From Duganella sp. CF402 (GTDB taxonomy: Bacteria > Pseudomonadota > Gammaproteobacteria > Burkholderiales > Burkholderiaceae_D), in the NCBI RefSeq assembly GCF_900109645.1, contig NZ_FOBG01000002.1, positions 248,001-312,000 of the forward strand: a DNA stretch of 64,000 bases, given 5' to 3'. Made by a program: the position numbers and the translations under genes. Shown here in pieces: positions 25,188-33,518 of the stretch. The notes beneath the pieces are model-generated. The model was not told the origin of the DNA, made no database searches, and saw nothing but the letters and a program-made list of their open reading frames with translations. How positions within the stretch are numbered: position 1 is the stretch's first letter; each line of letters opens with the position of its first letter.

Positions 25188-25201
25188 TTGATGTACATCA
25201 A
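25188..25201 (-). promoter_or_regulatory. FNR/Anr box between the 72-aa gene and a lipoprotein gene
   Basis: TTGAT-GTAC-ATCAA is a perfect and fully symmetric site. On the minus strand AATAAT (25165-25160) stands 32 bp from the box centre, ideal class II spacing. On the plus strand no -10 stands at the equivalent place, so I assign the site to the minus-strand gene. Confidence 0.7.
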
Positions 25202-25266
25202 GCCAAACCATCGGTAAGGGAACAAAGCGCGGTTTCGCCCCTCTCACGTTATTTAGGGAGGTGAAG

Positions 25267-25731
25267 ATGAAAATGACGAATCTGTGTGCTGCTGCGCTAT
25301 GTGTGCTTGCCGTGGCAGCCTGTGCAGACAGGATGAACAAATCCAGCAATACGGCCGGCAACGACAGCGGCTACGGCAGCAGCAGTACCGGCGGCACCAG
25401 CATGGCCGGCTCCAGCGGCTCCTCTACCGGCTCCGGTACGGCCGCACAATCGACACCGGCCACGACACCCGCCACGGCCGGCGCAACGTCCTCCACCAGC
25501 GCGCAAACCAGCTACGGCGTGGTGCAAGCCATCGACCAGCTGCAGCGGCAGGATGTTGGTGTGGGCGTGATGGGCGCGGCGGTGGCCGGCGGCCTGCCCG
25601 GCGACAAGGTCTACCGCGTCACCGTCCGGCTGGACGACGGCAGCACCCAAATGGTGGTGCTGGAGTCATCGCCCAGCTACAAGATCGGCGACCGCATCCG
25701 CTACAGCAACGGCGCCGTGCAGAGCTACTAA
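25267..25731 (+). CDS. Lipoprotein with Ser/Gly/Thr-rich linker
   Basis: A 154-aa lipoprotein. The signal peptide ends in the lipobox VAAC (LCVLAVAAC-A), so it should be anchored by its cysteine. A low-complexity Ser/Gly/Thr/Ala linker of about 60 residues follows. The folded C-terminal domain (about 85-154: GVVQAIDQLQRQDVGVG, YRVTVRLDDGSTQMV, YKIGDRIRYSNG) resembles the glycine-zipper/SlyB-type outer-membrane lipoprotein tail. A strong ribosome site (AGGGAGGTGA) precedes the start; ATG 25273 is also possible. Confidence 0.85.
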   Translation: MKMTNLCAAALCVLAVAACADRMNKSSNTAGNDSGYGSSSTGGTSMAGSSGSSTGSGTAAQSTPATTPATAGATSSTSAQTSYGVVQAIDQLQRQDVGVGVMGAAVAGGLPGDKVYRVTVRLDDGSTQMVVLESSPSYKIGDRIRYSNGAVQSY

Positions 25732-26600
25732 TCGAGCTGTTCGACCTGGTAGCCGCGCCGCTTGAGCAGTTGCGGCAAACCGTCCTCGCCCACCAGATGC
25801 AGCAGGCCGACGCCGACAAAAGCCACCCGGTCCTGCTGCATGATGCGCTCGATATTGGCCGCCATCTCGGGATTGCGCTTGCCCAGCAGCACGCGCTGCA
25901 TGAAACCGGCGCTGACGCTGTCGCCGCTGGTGGCGGACTGCCATGCCGCATTGATGCCGGCGCCATCGGCGGCGCTCCACGCCTCGATCAACGCCCGCGA
26001 TTTTTTCAGCGCGTCGCCGTCGGCGAGGTCGGCCAGGTTTTCGAGCAGATACTGCTCTTGCTGGCGCTCGTCCAGGCTATCGAACAAGCCCAGCTGGTAA
26101 TCGGCACTTTCCAGTTCGCGCACCGTCTTGTCCTGCTGCTGGGCCGCAGCCAGCAGCGCATACTCCACCGCCTGGCTGCGCTGGAAGCCGTGCCGGTCCA
26201 GTTCCACGCCGACCAGCAGGTTGGCGATCAGCCAGGGTTTGTATTGCTGCACCGAGGCCAGCGTCATGCCGGCCCGCGCCAGCGCCTGCGTCAGCTGCTC
26301 CAGCGCAGTCGGCGTCAGGTGCTTCTGCACCGAGTCCCCCTCCGGATAGCGGGCATGGCGCGCCAGCGCCAACTGAAACGCCTTGTCTTCGCGGATATCG
26401 AGCTCGATCACCAGCGCGCGCGAAGCCAGCAGTGCGCGCGAGGCAGCTTCATTGAGGGGATACGTCCCGTCGCGGCCGACATGGACGGTGCCATACAGAT
26501 AACTGGTTTGACCTTCATGCGTGACCCGGTACAACTGGCCGGCGGCAAACACAGGCTGGCAGCAAGCCAGCAGCAAAGCGAGGAAGAGAGGGCGGAACAT
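25728..26600 (-). CDS. TraB/GumN-family protein
   Basis: A 290-aa secreted protein. The signal peptide MFRPLFLALLLACCQPVFA precedes the mature part. SYLYGTVHVGRDG near the start and VAFVGVGLLHLVGEDGLPQLL near the end carry the two GxxH-type motifs of the TraB/Tiki/GumN superfamily, which is related to metal-dependent proteases. The function of bacterial GumN-like proteins is not settled. The ATG at 26600 is preferred because it starts the signal peptide. The stop overlaps the lipoprotein stop by four bases. Confidence 0.9.
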   Translation of the reverse strand: MFRPLFLALLLACCQPVFAAGQLYRVTHEGQTSYLYGTVHVGRDGTYPLNEAASRALLASRALVIELDIREDKAFQLALARHARYPEGDSVQKHLTPTALEQLTQALARAGMTLASVQQYKPWLIANLLVGVELDRHGFQRSQAVEYALLAAAQQQDKTVRELESADYQLGLFDSLDERQQEQYLLENLADLADGDALKKSRALIEAWSAADGAGINAAWQSATSGDSVSAGFMQRVLLGKRNPEMAANIERIMQQDRVAFVGVGLLHLVGEDGLPQLLKRRGYQVEQLD

Positions 26601-26692
26601 CGCAGGATGATTTACAAGGAAGAGTTTCCAATGGTAAATCACGCGCCAGCGCGGCTGAAACTATTTTTGTTGATCGTCGGCAAAATCAAACA

Positions 26693-27448
26693 CTATTTGA
26701 TGTGCTGCTGATAATTGCTGAGTATTTTGCTCACACTACCGTCCCTGACAATCTGTCCGATCGCCTTGTTGACGGCGCCGATCCGCACCTGCCCTTGCGG
26801 CGAGACCGCACACTGGGCTTGATAATTCTTGACCACCAGCGGCGCATACAGCGATAGCTTCTCGCCAACCTTGAGGTAATAATCCAGCGTGCTCTGCTGG
26901 GTGATCGCATGGTGCAGCCGGCCGGCCGCCATCTTGCGCAAATTACCCGACGAGGAATGGCCATCGTCGCGCACAAAGCCTTGTCCCAGCTGCGCATCCA
27001 GTTCGGGATAGGCATAGCCCAGCACCGTGGCCACCGGCTTTCCGCTCAGGTCACGCAGCGTGCGCGGCTGCGGCACCGAGGTATCCGTCACGATCACCTC
27101 GGCTACCGGGAAAAAGCCGCGCGTCCAGTGGAAATTGCCGGGTAGCCAAGGCGGCAGGTACAGGCAGATCAGGTCAGCCTGCCCCGACTCCAGCGCCATC
27201 GCGATGCGCTTGCGCGGCAGCAGCAGGAATTGGGCTTCGCGCCCCATCCTGGCCGCCAGCGCCTGCCCCAGATCCTTGTGAATGCCGGCCGCGAGGCGGC
27301 CATCCTGGAACTCGGCCATTGGCATTTCCGTGCCGGTGTCGACCAGCACCACCAGCGGCGGCGCGGCCGCTGCAGCCTCCAGCGCGGCGGCGCAAATCAG
27401 CGCCCCGCCAGCACGCTTGAGCCAATCTGTGTATGCTTGTCTGTCCAT
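26693..27448 (-). CDS. Periplasmic solute-binding protein, SBP family 3-like
   Basis: A 251-aa secreted protein. A moderately hydrophobic signal ([16 protein letters not shown]) is followed by a two-lobed binding-protein fold ([73 protein letters not shown]). It belongs to the amino-acid-binding-like group, but there is no ABC permease or ATPase beside it. Orphan versions of this family are common in Oxalobacteraceae and may be sensors. Ligand unknown. Confidence 0.85.
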   Translation of the reverse strand: MDRQAYTDWLKRAGGALICAAALEAAAAAPPLVVLVDTGTEMPMAEFQDGRLAAGIHKDLGQALAARMGREAQFLLLPRKRIAMALESGQADLICLYLPPWLPGNFHWTRGFFPVAEVIVTDTSVPQPRTLRDLSGKPVATVLGYAYPELDAQLGQGFVRDDGHSSSGNLRKMAAGRLHHAITQQSTLDYYLKVGEKLSLYAPLVVKNYQAQCAVSPQGQVRIGAVNKAIGQIVRDGSVSKILSNYQQHIK

Positions 27449-27511
27449 TTCGAAAGATTATACCCATACCCTTTCAATGGGATTGTTAGTCACTTCAGAT
27501 TAGGTAGCACC

Positions 27512-28519
27512 ATGATTCCATTTTCCATCCTCGACCTGTCCCCGATTGCCGAGGGCAGCAACCCATCCACCTCCTTCCGCAACACGCTGGACCTGGCCCA
27601 GCACGGCGAGCGCTGGGGCTACCAGCGCTACTGGCTGGCCGAGCACCACGGCATGCCGGGCATCGCCAGCGCCGCCACCGCCGTGGTGATGGCCCATGTG
27701 GCCGGCGGCACCAGCACCATCCGCGTGGGCGCCGGCGGCATCATGCTGCCGAACCACTCGCCGCTGGTGATCGCCGAACAGTTCGGCACGCTGGAAGCCC
27801 TGTTCCCTGGCCGTATCGACCTCGGCCTCGGCCGCGCGCCGGGCTCGGACCAGACCACCGCGCGCGCCCTGCGCCGCAATCTCGACTCCGATGCCGACGC
27901 CTTCCCGCAAGACGTGCTGGAACTGCAAGATTACATGTCCGACCATCCGCGCGGCCGCGTGCTGGCGGTGCCGGGCAAAGGCGCCAAGGTGCCGCTGTGG
28001 ATCCTCGGTTCCAGCACCTTCGGCGCGCAGCTGGCCGCGCACCTCGGCCTGCCGTTCGCGTTCGCCTCCCACTTTGCGCCGCAGATGATGATGCAGGCTC
28101 TCTCCATGTACCGCGCCAGCTTCCAGCCGTCCGCACAGTTGAGCAAGCCTTACGTGATGCTGGGCTTTAACGTGTTCGCCGCCGACAGCAACGAGGAAGC
28201 GCACTTCCGCGCCACCTCCATGCAGCAAGCCTTCGTCAACCTGCGCACCGGCCGGCCATCGCAACTGCCGCCGCCGAAGGAAGGCTACCTCGAATCGCTG
28301 GGCCTGCCGGAGCGGGCGATGCTGGACTCGGTGCTGTCCTGCAGCGCCATCGGCGCGCCGGACACCGTGGGCCGCCAGCTGCAAGACTTCATCGCCCGCA
28401 CCGGCGCCGATGAGCTGATGATCACCTCGCAAATCTACCAGCACGAACAGCGCCTGCGCTCCTACGAGATCACGGCGGAAGTGCGGCAATCGCTGCAGCG
28501 CGCGGAAGCGGGGCTGTAA
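27512..28519 (+). CDS. LLM-class flavin-dependent oxidoreductase (YhbW-like)
   Basis: A 335-aa luciferase-like flavin enzyme that would use FMNH2/F420-type chemistry with oxygen. Typical blocks are [44 protein letters not shown] and the C-terminal [19 protein letters not shown]. The substrate is unknown. It is followed three bases later by an MFS gene, so uptake or export of the same compound is plausible. Confidence 0.92.
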   Translation: MIPFSILDLSPIAEGSNPSTSFRNTLDLAQHGERWGYQRYWLAEHHGMPGIASAATAVVMAHVAGGTSTIRVGAGGIMLPNHSPLVIAEQFGTLEALFPGRIDLGLGRAPGSDQTTARALRRNLDSDADAFPQDVLELQDYMSDHPRGRVLAVPGKGAKVPLWILGSSTFGAQLAAHLGLPFAFASHFAPQMMMQALSMYRASFQPSAQLSKPYVMLGFNVFAADSNEEAHFRATSMQQAFVNLRTGRPSQLPPPKEGYLESLGLPERAMLDSVLSCSAIGAPDTVGRQLQDFIARTGADELMITSQIYQHEQRLRSYEITAEVRQSLQRAEAGL

Positions 28520-28522
28520 TCG

Positions 28523-29701
28523 ATGGAGCAAACGAAACACGACCTCTCGCCCGGCATGGTCTGGCTGTTCGCCATCGCGACCGGCCTGATCGTCGCCAAC
28601 CTGTACTATGCGCAAACGCTGATCGGACCGATCAGCAAAGCCACCGGCCTCGATCCCGGCGCGGCCGGGCTGATCGTCACGCTGACGCAGATCGGCTACG
28701 TGATCGGCCTGCTGTTCATCGTGCCGCTCGGCGACTTGCTGGAAAACCGCCGCCTGATCTTCATCGCCCTGCTGACCACGGCGCTGGCATTGCTGGCGGC
28801 CTCGGTGACCAGCAACGCCAACCTGTTCCTGTTTGCCGCGCTGTGCATCGGCCTGTGTTCGGTGGCGGCGCAGATCGTGGTGCCGTTCGCGGCCCACCTG
28901 TCGCAGCCTGAAACGCGCGGCAAGACCGTCGGCAAAGTGATGAGCGGCCTGCTGATGGGCATCATGCTGGCGCGTCCGGTGGCCAGCCTGGTGGCCGATA
29001 CGTTTGGCTGGCATGCGATCTTTGTGCTGTCCGCGATCGGCACGGCGGCGTTGGCGTTCGTGCTGCGCGCCAAGCTGCCGCTGCGCCAGCCGCAAGGCGG
29101 CATGCACTACTTCGAACTGCTGGCGTCGATGTGGCATCTGCTGAAGACCACGCCCATCCTGCGTCGCCGCGCGGCATATCAGGCCTGCATGTTCGGCGCC
29201 TTCAGCGTGTTCTGGACTTGCGTGTCGCTGGAACTGACCGGGCCGCATTTCGGCATCAGCCAGAGCGGCGTGGCGATCTTTGCGCTGGTGGGCGTGACGG
29301 GTGCGCTGGTGTCGCCGGTTGCCGGCCATCGCGCCGATCAGGGCAAGAGCCGCTCGACCACCTTTGCGGCGCTGACACTGGGTGCGCTGGCGTTTGCGCT
29401 GCCGCTGCTGATCCACAGCAACCAGCTGGTGAATCTCGGCCTGCTGGTGCTGGCCTCGATCATCCTCGACATGGGCGTCTCGGCCAATCTGGTGACGGGT
29501 CAACGCGCCATCTTCGCCTTGCCGGCGGAAGTACGCAGCCGCCTGAACGGCTTGTACATGGCGCTGTTCTTCATGGGCGGTGCGATCGGGTCATCGCTGG
29601 GCGGCTGGATGTTTGCGGCGCACGGCTGGACCGGCGTGCTGTGGACTGGCCTGGCATTCCCGCTGATCGCGCTCTGCATCTTCGCGACCGAAAAGCGTTA
29701 A
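28523..29701 (+). CDS. MFS transporter
   Basis: A 392-aa major-facilitator protein with about 12 helices (ATGLIVANLYYAQTLIGPIS, GLLFIVPLGDLLENRRLIF). The N-terminus resembles the YgaY/sugar-efflux-like MFS_1 group. It starts three bases after the luciferase-like gene and is probably co-transcribed with it. The stop overlaps that of the convergent secreted-protein gene by four bases. Substrate unknown. Confidence 0.92.
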   Translation: MEQTKHDLSPGMVWLFAIATGLIVANLYYAQTLIGPISKATGLDPGAAGLIVTLTQIGYVIGLLFIVPLGDLLENRRLIFIALLTTALALLAASVTSNANLFLFAALCIGLCSVAAQIVVPFAAHLSQPETRGKTVGKVMSGLLMGIMLARPVASLVADTFGWHAIFVLSAIGTAALAFVLRAKLPLRQPQGGMHYFELLASMWHLLKTTPILRRRAAYQACMFGAFSVFWTCVSLELTGPHFGISQSGVAIFALVGVTGALVSPVAGHRADQGKSRSTTFAALTLGALAFALPLLIHSNQLVNLGLLVLASIILDMGVSANLVTGQRAIFALPAEVRSRLNGLYMALFFMGGAIGSSLGGWMFAAHGWTGVLWTGLAFPLIALCIFATEKR

Positions 29702-30162
29702 TGCCCCCAGAAGCGGACCTGGCCTTGTAGCGATACCGTGCCGTTGATGTTCAGGCTGCCCAGGCTGTTGGTCACCGGTGCGGTGGGGTCGTTCTGCACG
29801 CTCAGCGATTCAAAGCCGAGGTTGGTGTAATGCACATAACCCGGCAGCCCGATGGCGATGTAGTCGCCGCCGCCATCGGTGCGCGTCTGCACGCCTAGGC
29901 TGACGGCAAACATGTCCACCGTCCCGCGCACATTCTTGAACACGATGTAGCGGTTCTGCCCGCCGCCACTGAAGCCCAGCGACAAGCGGCTGTCGCTCAC
30001 CGCGCCGACCAGCGTCGGATCATTCAGCACCACGTGCGCGGCAAAACTGATGCCGTCGCCGCCGCTGACCTGCGACAGCTCCTTGTCATCCAGCGGCTTC
30101 AGCTCGCCGGCCATGACCTGCGCGGCGCCCGCCATCAGCATCAAAAGGAGCGCGCGCTTCAT
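29698..30162 (-). CDS. Secreted DUF6160/FilA-like protein with double-glycine-like motif (Fil-like cluster, gene 5)
   Basis: A 154-aa exported protein. The signal peptide (about 1-18, ending in VMA) is followed at once by LKPLDDKELSQVSGGDGIS (residues 21-39). This is the cluster's shared motif and here carries a true Gly-Gly. The rest is beta-strand-like (SLGFSGGGQN, IAIGLPGYVHYTN) and ends in SLQGQVRFWGH. It is the last of five co-directional genes and overlaps the preceding one by four bases. I relate it to DUF6160/FilA proteins from memory. It is probably a minor component of a surface structure. Confidence 0.8.
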   Translation of the reverse strand: MKRALLLMLMAGAAQVMAGELKPLDDKELSQVSGGDGISFAAHVVLNDPTLVGAVSDSRLSLGFSGGGQNRYIVFKNVRGTVDMFAVSLGVQTRTDGGGDYIAIGLPGYVHYTNLGFESLSVQNDPTAPVTNSLGSLNINGTVSLQGQVRFWGH

Positions 30163-30986
30163 TGCTTGAACTTGATATCAAGGTACTGGATCTGCACCGA
30201 TCCAATGCGCGACGAGCCGAGATCGACCGTCGGCTGCCCCGGACTCACGAACGAAATATTGTCGACCACGATGCTGCCCGCCGGCGCCTGGCCGTTGCCA
30301 TAGCGCGCATCCGGCCAGTCGATGCCGATGTGCAGGCGCGGCCCGTTCTCGTCATTGAGCGCATTGATCACGCCCGGCTGCGCCGCCACATGGGCGATCT
30401 GCCACGGCGTGCCATCCACGCCGCCGATATGCACGCCGCTGAACACCATCGCCTCGGTCGCATCGTCGCGTCCGCGCGGCTGGAACGACAGCTGCGCAAT
30501 ATCCATCTTCAGCGCCGCGCCAAACGCGATGCCGTCATTGACTTGTGGCGTAGTGAACTGCAAGCCGCCGCCATAGAACACCAGGTCCTTGACCACCACA
30601 CTGCCCTGCTCGCGCACCACACCATCCGCACCCACGCCCCAGTCATAGGCCAGCTGCCAGCGCTGGTCGCCATTGGCGTTGGTCGGGAAAGCGATGTTGA
30701 TGTAGTCGGCCAGGCCTGGCGCGGAAGGCAAAATATCGAGCCGGAACGGATCGGAAAACGGCAGCGGATTATCGCTGCGCGAGGCATGGAATTTTTCCAC
30801 ATACAAGCTGCTGCCGACCGGCGTGGTGTAGCTCACACGCGCGTCGCCGCTCATGGCAAAGCCGTTCAGGTCGAAGCTGACGCCGTCGCGCCCGCGCACC
30901 GAGGACAGCGCGCTATCGCTCATCGGCTCCATCGCCGACGCGGCTGACGCGCACAACAGCAAGCCCACCGCCAGCGCGCGCTGCAT
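30159..30986 (-). CDS. Secreted DUF6160/FilA-like protein (Fil-like cluster, gene 4)
   Basis: A 275-aa exported protein. The signal peptide (MQRALAVGLLLCASAASA) is followed by EPMSDSALSSVRGRDGVS, the cluster motif with Arg-Gly-Arg-Asp-Gly in place of the double glycine. The remainder is predicted beta-rich and contains a lone RGRD sequence near residue 165. It overlaps the upstream gene by one base and the downstream gene by four, so translation is coupled. It is a larger relative of the 169-aa proteins. No enzymatic motif is seen. Confidence 0.78.
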   Translation of the reverse strand: MQRALAVGLLLCASAASAMEPMSDSALSSVRGRDGVSFDLNGFAMSGDARVSYTTPVGSSLYVEKFHASRSDNPLPFSDPFRLDILPSAPGLADYINIAFPTNANGDQRWQLAYDWGVGADGVVREQGSVVVKDLVFYGGGLQFTTPQVNDGIAFGAALKMDIAQLSFQPRGRDDATEAMVFSGVHIGGVDGTPWQIAHVAAQPGVINALNDENGPRLHIGIDWPDARYGNGQAPAGSIVVDNISFVSPGQPTVDLGSSRIGSVQIQYLDIKFKQ

Positions 30987-31777
30987 CAGCGGCCCTTCGG
31001 CAAGTTAGGCGGCGCCACGCCGCTGGTGGCCAGCGCCTGCAATTTATCGCGCCAGTTCAGCCACATGCCAGCTTGCGCCGTGTCGTTGGCCGGCTGGCCG
31101 CTGGCGGCCGGGAATTGCACCGACGTTTTCAATAGCGAAATCCAGAAATCGCGGCTGCCACCGCTGGCGTCGCCCGCCGTCACGCCGCCCAGTTGCGACA
31201 AGGTCAGGCACGGCGCGGTGCAGGCGCCGTCCCAGCGCTTGCCGCCGCCGGCATCGGTGCGCGAGTCAAGCACAATGGTGCTGCCGTCGGCCGCAGTGCC
31301 GGTCACTTTCATCGAGCCGGACAAGGTGGTGATCTGCAAACCGACATCGCCGCTGATCGACTCGAAGCCGAAGCGCATGCCGATCGCCTCACGCGAGGCA
31401 TTGTCCGCCGCGTTCTTGTAGACGAATTCAAAATAGGGATTACTGATCTGCACCACGCGCTGCGCGTCGGTGCCATCGCTGCGGCCGAACTGCAGCAGCG
31501 GAATATCAAGGTCGGCGCCACTGCCATTGCGGGCGGCGTAGGTGTACTCGCCCAGCCGCATATTGCGCAGGTTGGCGCTCAGGGTAATGTCCGCGTCGAG
31601 CGCGATCTTGCTGAAGTCAAAGCCATTCAGGCTGGTGTTGGTCATGGTGACCAGGCCTTGCCCGTTGACGGCCGACAGCTCGTCTTCGCTCAGTGGCTGC
31701 ATCTGTGCCGAGGCCGCGTGCATGCCGCATAGCAGTGCCGCGCCCAGCGCCAGCCGGCGCAGTAGTTTGGAGGTCAT
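30986..31777 (-). CDS. Secreted DUF6160/FilA-like protein (Fil-like cluster, gene 3)
   Basis: A 263-aa exported protein from the ATG at 31777; a GTG at 31804 would add nine residues before the signal peptide. The signal sequence (LALGAALLCGMHAASA) is followed by MQPLSEDELSAVNGQGLVTMT, the cluster motif (ELSxVxGQ-G). The rest is beta-rich. Two cysteines (DGACTAPCL) could form a disulfide. It sits 47 bp downstream of the 169-aa pair and overlaps the next gene by one base. Confidence 0.78.
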   Translation of the reverse strand: MTSKLLRRLALGAALLCGMHAASAQMQPLSEDELSAVNGQGLVTMTNTSLNGFDFSKIALDADITLSANLRNMRLGEYTYAARNGSGADLDIPLLQFGRSDGTDAQRVVQISNPYFEFVYKNAADNASREAIGMRFGFESISGDVGLQITTLSGSMKVTGTAADGSTIVLDSRTDAGGGKRWDGACTAPCLTLSQLGGVTAGDASGGSRDFWISLLKTSVQFPAASGQPANDTAQAGMWLNWRDKLQALATSGVAPPNLPKGR

Positions 31778-31824
31778 AAGATAGGGAGCGGCAACCGCCC
31801 ACACGGTTGCCGCCGCTCAGCTGA

Positions 31825-32334
31825 TTAGTGAGCGAAGATCCACACGGTGGTGCCGCGCATGTCGATCTGGTTCATGGCGACCGAGCCGAACGAAGCAGCG
31901 TTGTTGCCCATCTTGATCGAGTCAACCGACACGTTCAGGTAGTGGCCGTCAGCAACCACGGTCGAAGGGATCGCGATTTGCACCACGTCGCCGCCGGTGG
32001 CTGGGTTGTAGAAGGTGCCTGGGTTGGTCACGCCAGCAGCGCCGGCGGCGGCCAGGAACGAAGCCTTCGACAGGATGTCGATGTTAGCAGCGATCAGGCC
32101 GTTCACTTTGATGCCGTTGAACGATACCGAACCACCGCCCAGACCCGAAGCGTCCAGCGCGTCGGTGTCGGTGTAGGTGAAGGAATTGATTTTGATGTTC
32201 AGGTTGGCAGCGATCGACACGCCGTCCTGGCCGCTGACAGTGCTCAGTTCTGCATCTTGAATCGGGGTCATGGCCGATGCCGAGAAGGCCAGGGTTGCCA
32301 GGGCTGCAGCGACTGCGGTTTTGATGAATTGCAT
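31825..32334 (-). CDS. Secreted DUF6160/FilA-like protein, tandem copy A (Fil-like cluster, gene 2)
   Basis: A 169-aa exported protein almost identical to the next upstream gene: four amino-acid differences, at residues 3, 8, 50 and 53. The signal peptide (about 1-21, ending ASA) is followed by MTPIQDAELSTVSGQDGVS. Later segments are Gly/Ala/Asn/Ser-rich beta-type sequence (SGLGGGSVSFNGIKVNG). The C-terminus FGSVAMNQIDMRGTTVWIFAH matches the pattern at the end of the fusion protein at 38497. It may be a filament or matrix subunit; that is inference. Confidence 0.85.
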   Translation of the reverse strand: MQFIKTAVAAALATLAFSASAMTPIQDAELSTVSGQDGVSIAANLNIKINSFTYTDTDALDASGLGGGSVSFNGIKVNGLIAANIDILSKASFLAAAGAAGVTNPGTFYNPATGGDVVQIAIPSTVVADGHYLNVSVDSIKMGNNAASFGSVAMNQIDMRGTTVWIFAH

Positions 32335-32465
32335 GTGATCGTCTCCGTTAATGGTTTTATATCGGTGTATGTTTTTTTGATACTGCGAGACCAGTGTAGG
32401 GTCCCGCAGCCACCAGCGTCCATGACTCGTCAGGCCAAGCTACAGGCCTGGCGAGCCGCGCCGGA

Positions 32466-32975
32466 TTAGTGCGCGAAGATCCACACGGTGGTGCCGCGCA
32501 TGTCGATCTGGTTCATGGCGACCGAACCGAACGAAGCTGCGTTGTTGCCCATCTTGATCGAGTCAACCGACACGTTCAGGTAGTGGCCGTCAGCAACCAC
32601 GGTCGATGGGATGGCGATCTGCACCACGTCGCCACCGGTGGCTGGGTTGTAGAAGGTGCCTGGGTTGGTCACGCCAGCAGCGCCGGCAGCGGCCAGGAAC
32701 GAAGCCTTCGACAGGATGTCGATGTTCGCTGCGATCAGGCCGTTCACTTTGATGCCGTTGAACGATACCGAACCGCCGCCCAGGCCCGATGCGTCCAGCG
32801 CGTCGGTGTCGGTGTAGACGAAGGAGTCAATCTTGATGTTCAGGTTGGCGGCGATCGACACGCCGTCCTGGCCGCTGACGGTGCTCAGCTCAGCGTCCTG
32901 AATCGGGGTCATGGCCGATGCCGAGAAGGCCAGGGTTGCCAGGGCTGCTGCGATTGCGGTTTTGATGGTTTGCAT
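32466..32975 (-). CDS. Secreted DUF6160/FilA-like protein, tandem copy B (Fil-like cluster, gene 1)
   Basis: A 169-aa exported protein, the promoter-proximal gene of the minus-strand set. The signal peptide (residues 1-21) is followed by ELSTVSGQDGVS at 29-40. Between it and copy A are 131 bp with a CAGGCC/GGCCTG inverted repeat that could protect or terminate the first transcript. Codons differ between the copies at roughly two dozen mostly silent sites, so the duplication is not brand new and the protein is being conserved. It is likely the most abundant product of the cluster. Confidence 0.87.
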   Translation of the reverse strand: MQTIKTAIAAALATLAFSASAMTPIQDAELSTVSGQDGVSIAANLNIKIDSFVYTDTDALDASGLGGGSVSFNGIKVNGLIAANIDILSKASFLAAAGAAGVTNPGTFYNPATGGDVVQIAIPSTVVADGHYLNVSVDSIKMGNNAASFGSVAMNQIDMRGTTVWIFAH

Positions 32976-33518
32976 TTGGTATCTCCGGTTATGAGTAATA
33001 AATTTTTTATCTGGGGGTCACCCCGCTGCGGCCACTCCATGCGCTCCGGGTAGGAGCACCGGGGACCGGTCCCGGTGGGTGAGAAATCTTAATATTTGAA
33101 TATTAATTAAATTAATCATATGAGTCGGCCCAGCCACGGGTCCAGCTTGTTGCGCTGACCGGGAAAGCCAACGACTTGGCCCTGCGAGCCATCCAGAGTG
33201 AGACAGGTGTTGCACTTTTGTCTCCTGCCGTAGCATAGGTTTCCGGCCCAAAGCTAGAGTCACATTTCTAAAAAATCAGATGCGATGGCTCGGAAAACCG
33301 TGCGTTAATGCCTTACAAAAATGAAAAGACGAGTTGTCGCTTAAATAAGCACGACCGTTCGAATCTAGAATATTGGAGACAGGATGACATCAGCATTGGG
33401 GCGCCAGACGCCTCTGGGCGGAGCTCACGCTACAGCTTCGCGCCAGGCCCTACACCACATTTTTTTACGCGCGCATCCGAGCGAGCGCTCGCTCCCGCGC
33501 GTGCGCGAGGACTGACCC
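32976..33518. promoter_or_regulatory. 543-bp divergent control region of the Fil-like cluster
   Basis: No supported gene lies here. It separates the two divergent halves of the cluster and must hold both promoters. Visible structure includes GGGGT-C-ACCCC at 33014-33024, an imperfect GC-rich dyad at 33057-33077, and a perfect AT-rich inverted repeat TTAATATT-TG-AATATTAA at 33089-33106. The last stands in an AT-rich island (about 33085-33120) unlike the surrounding DNA and is the best operator candidate for the cluster's AraC-type regulator or a nucleoid protein. A weak TTGCAC/TAGCAT pair (33210-33236) has a spacer of only 15 bp. Confidence 0.5.
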
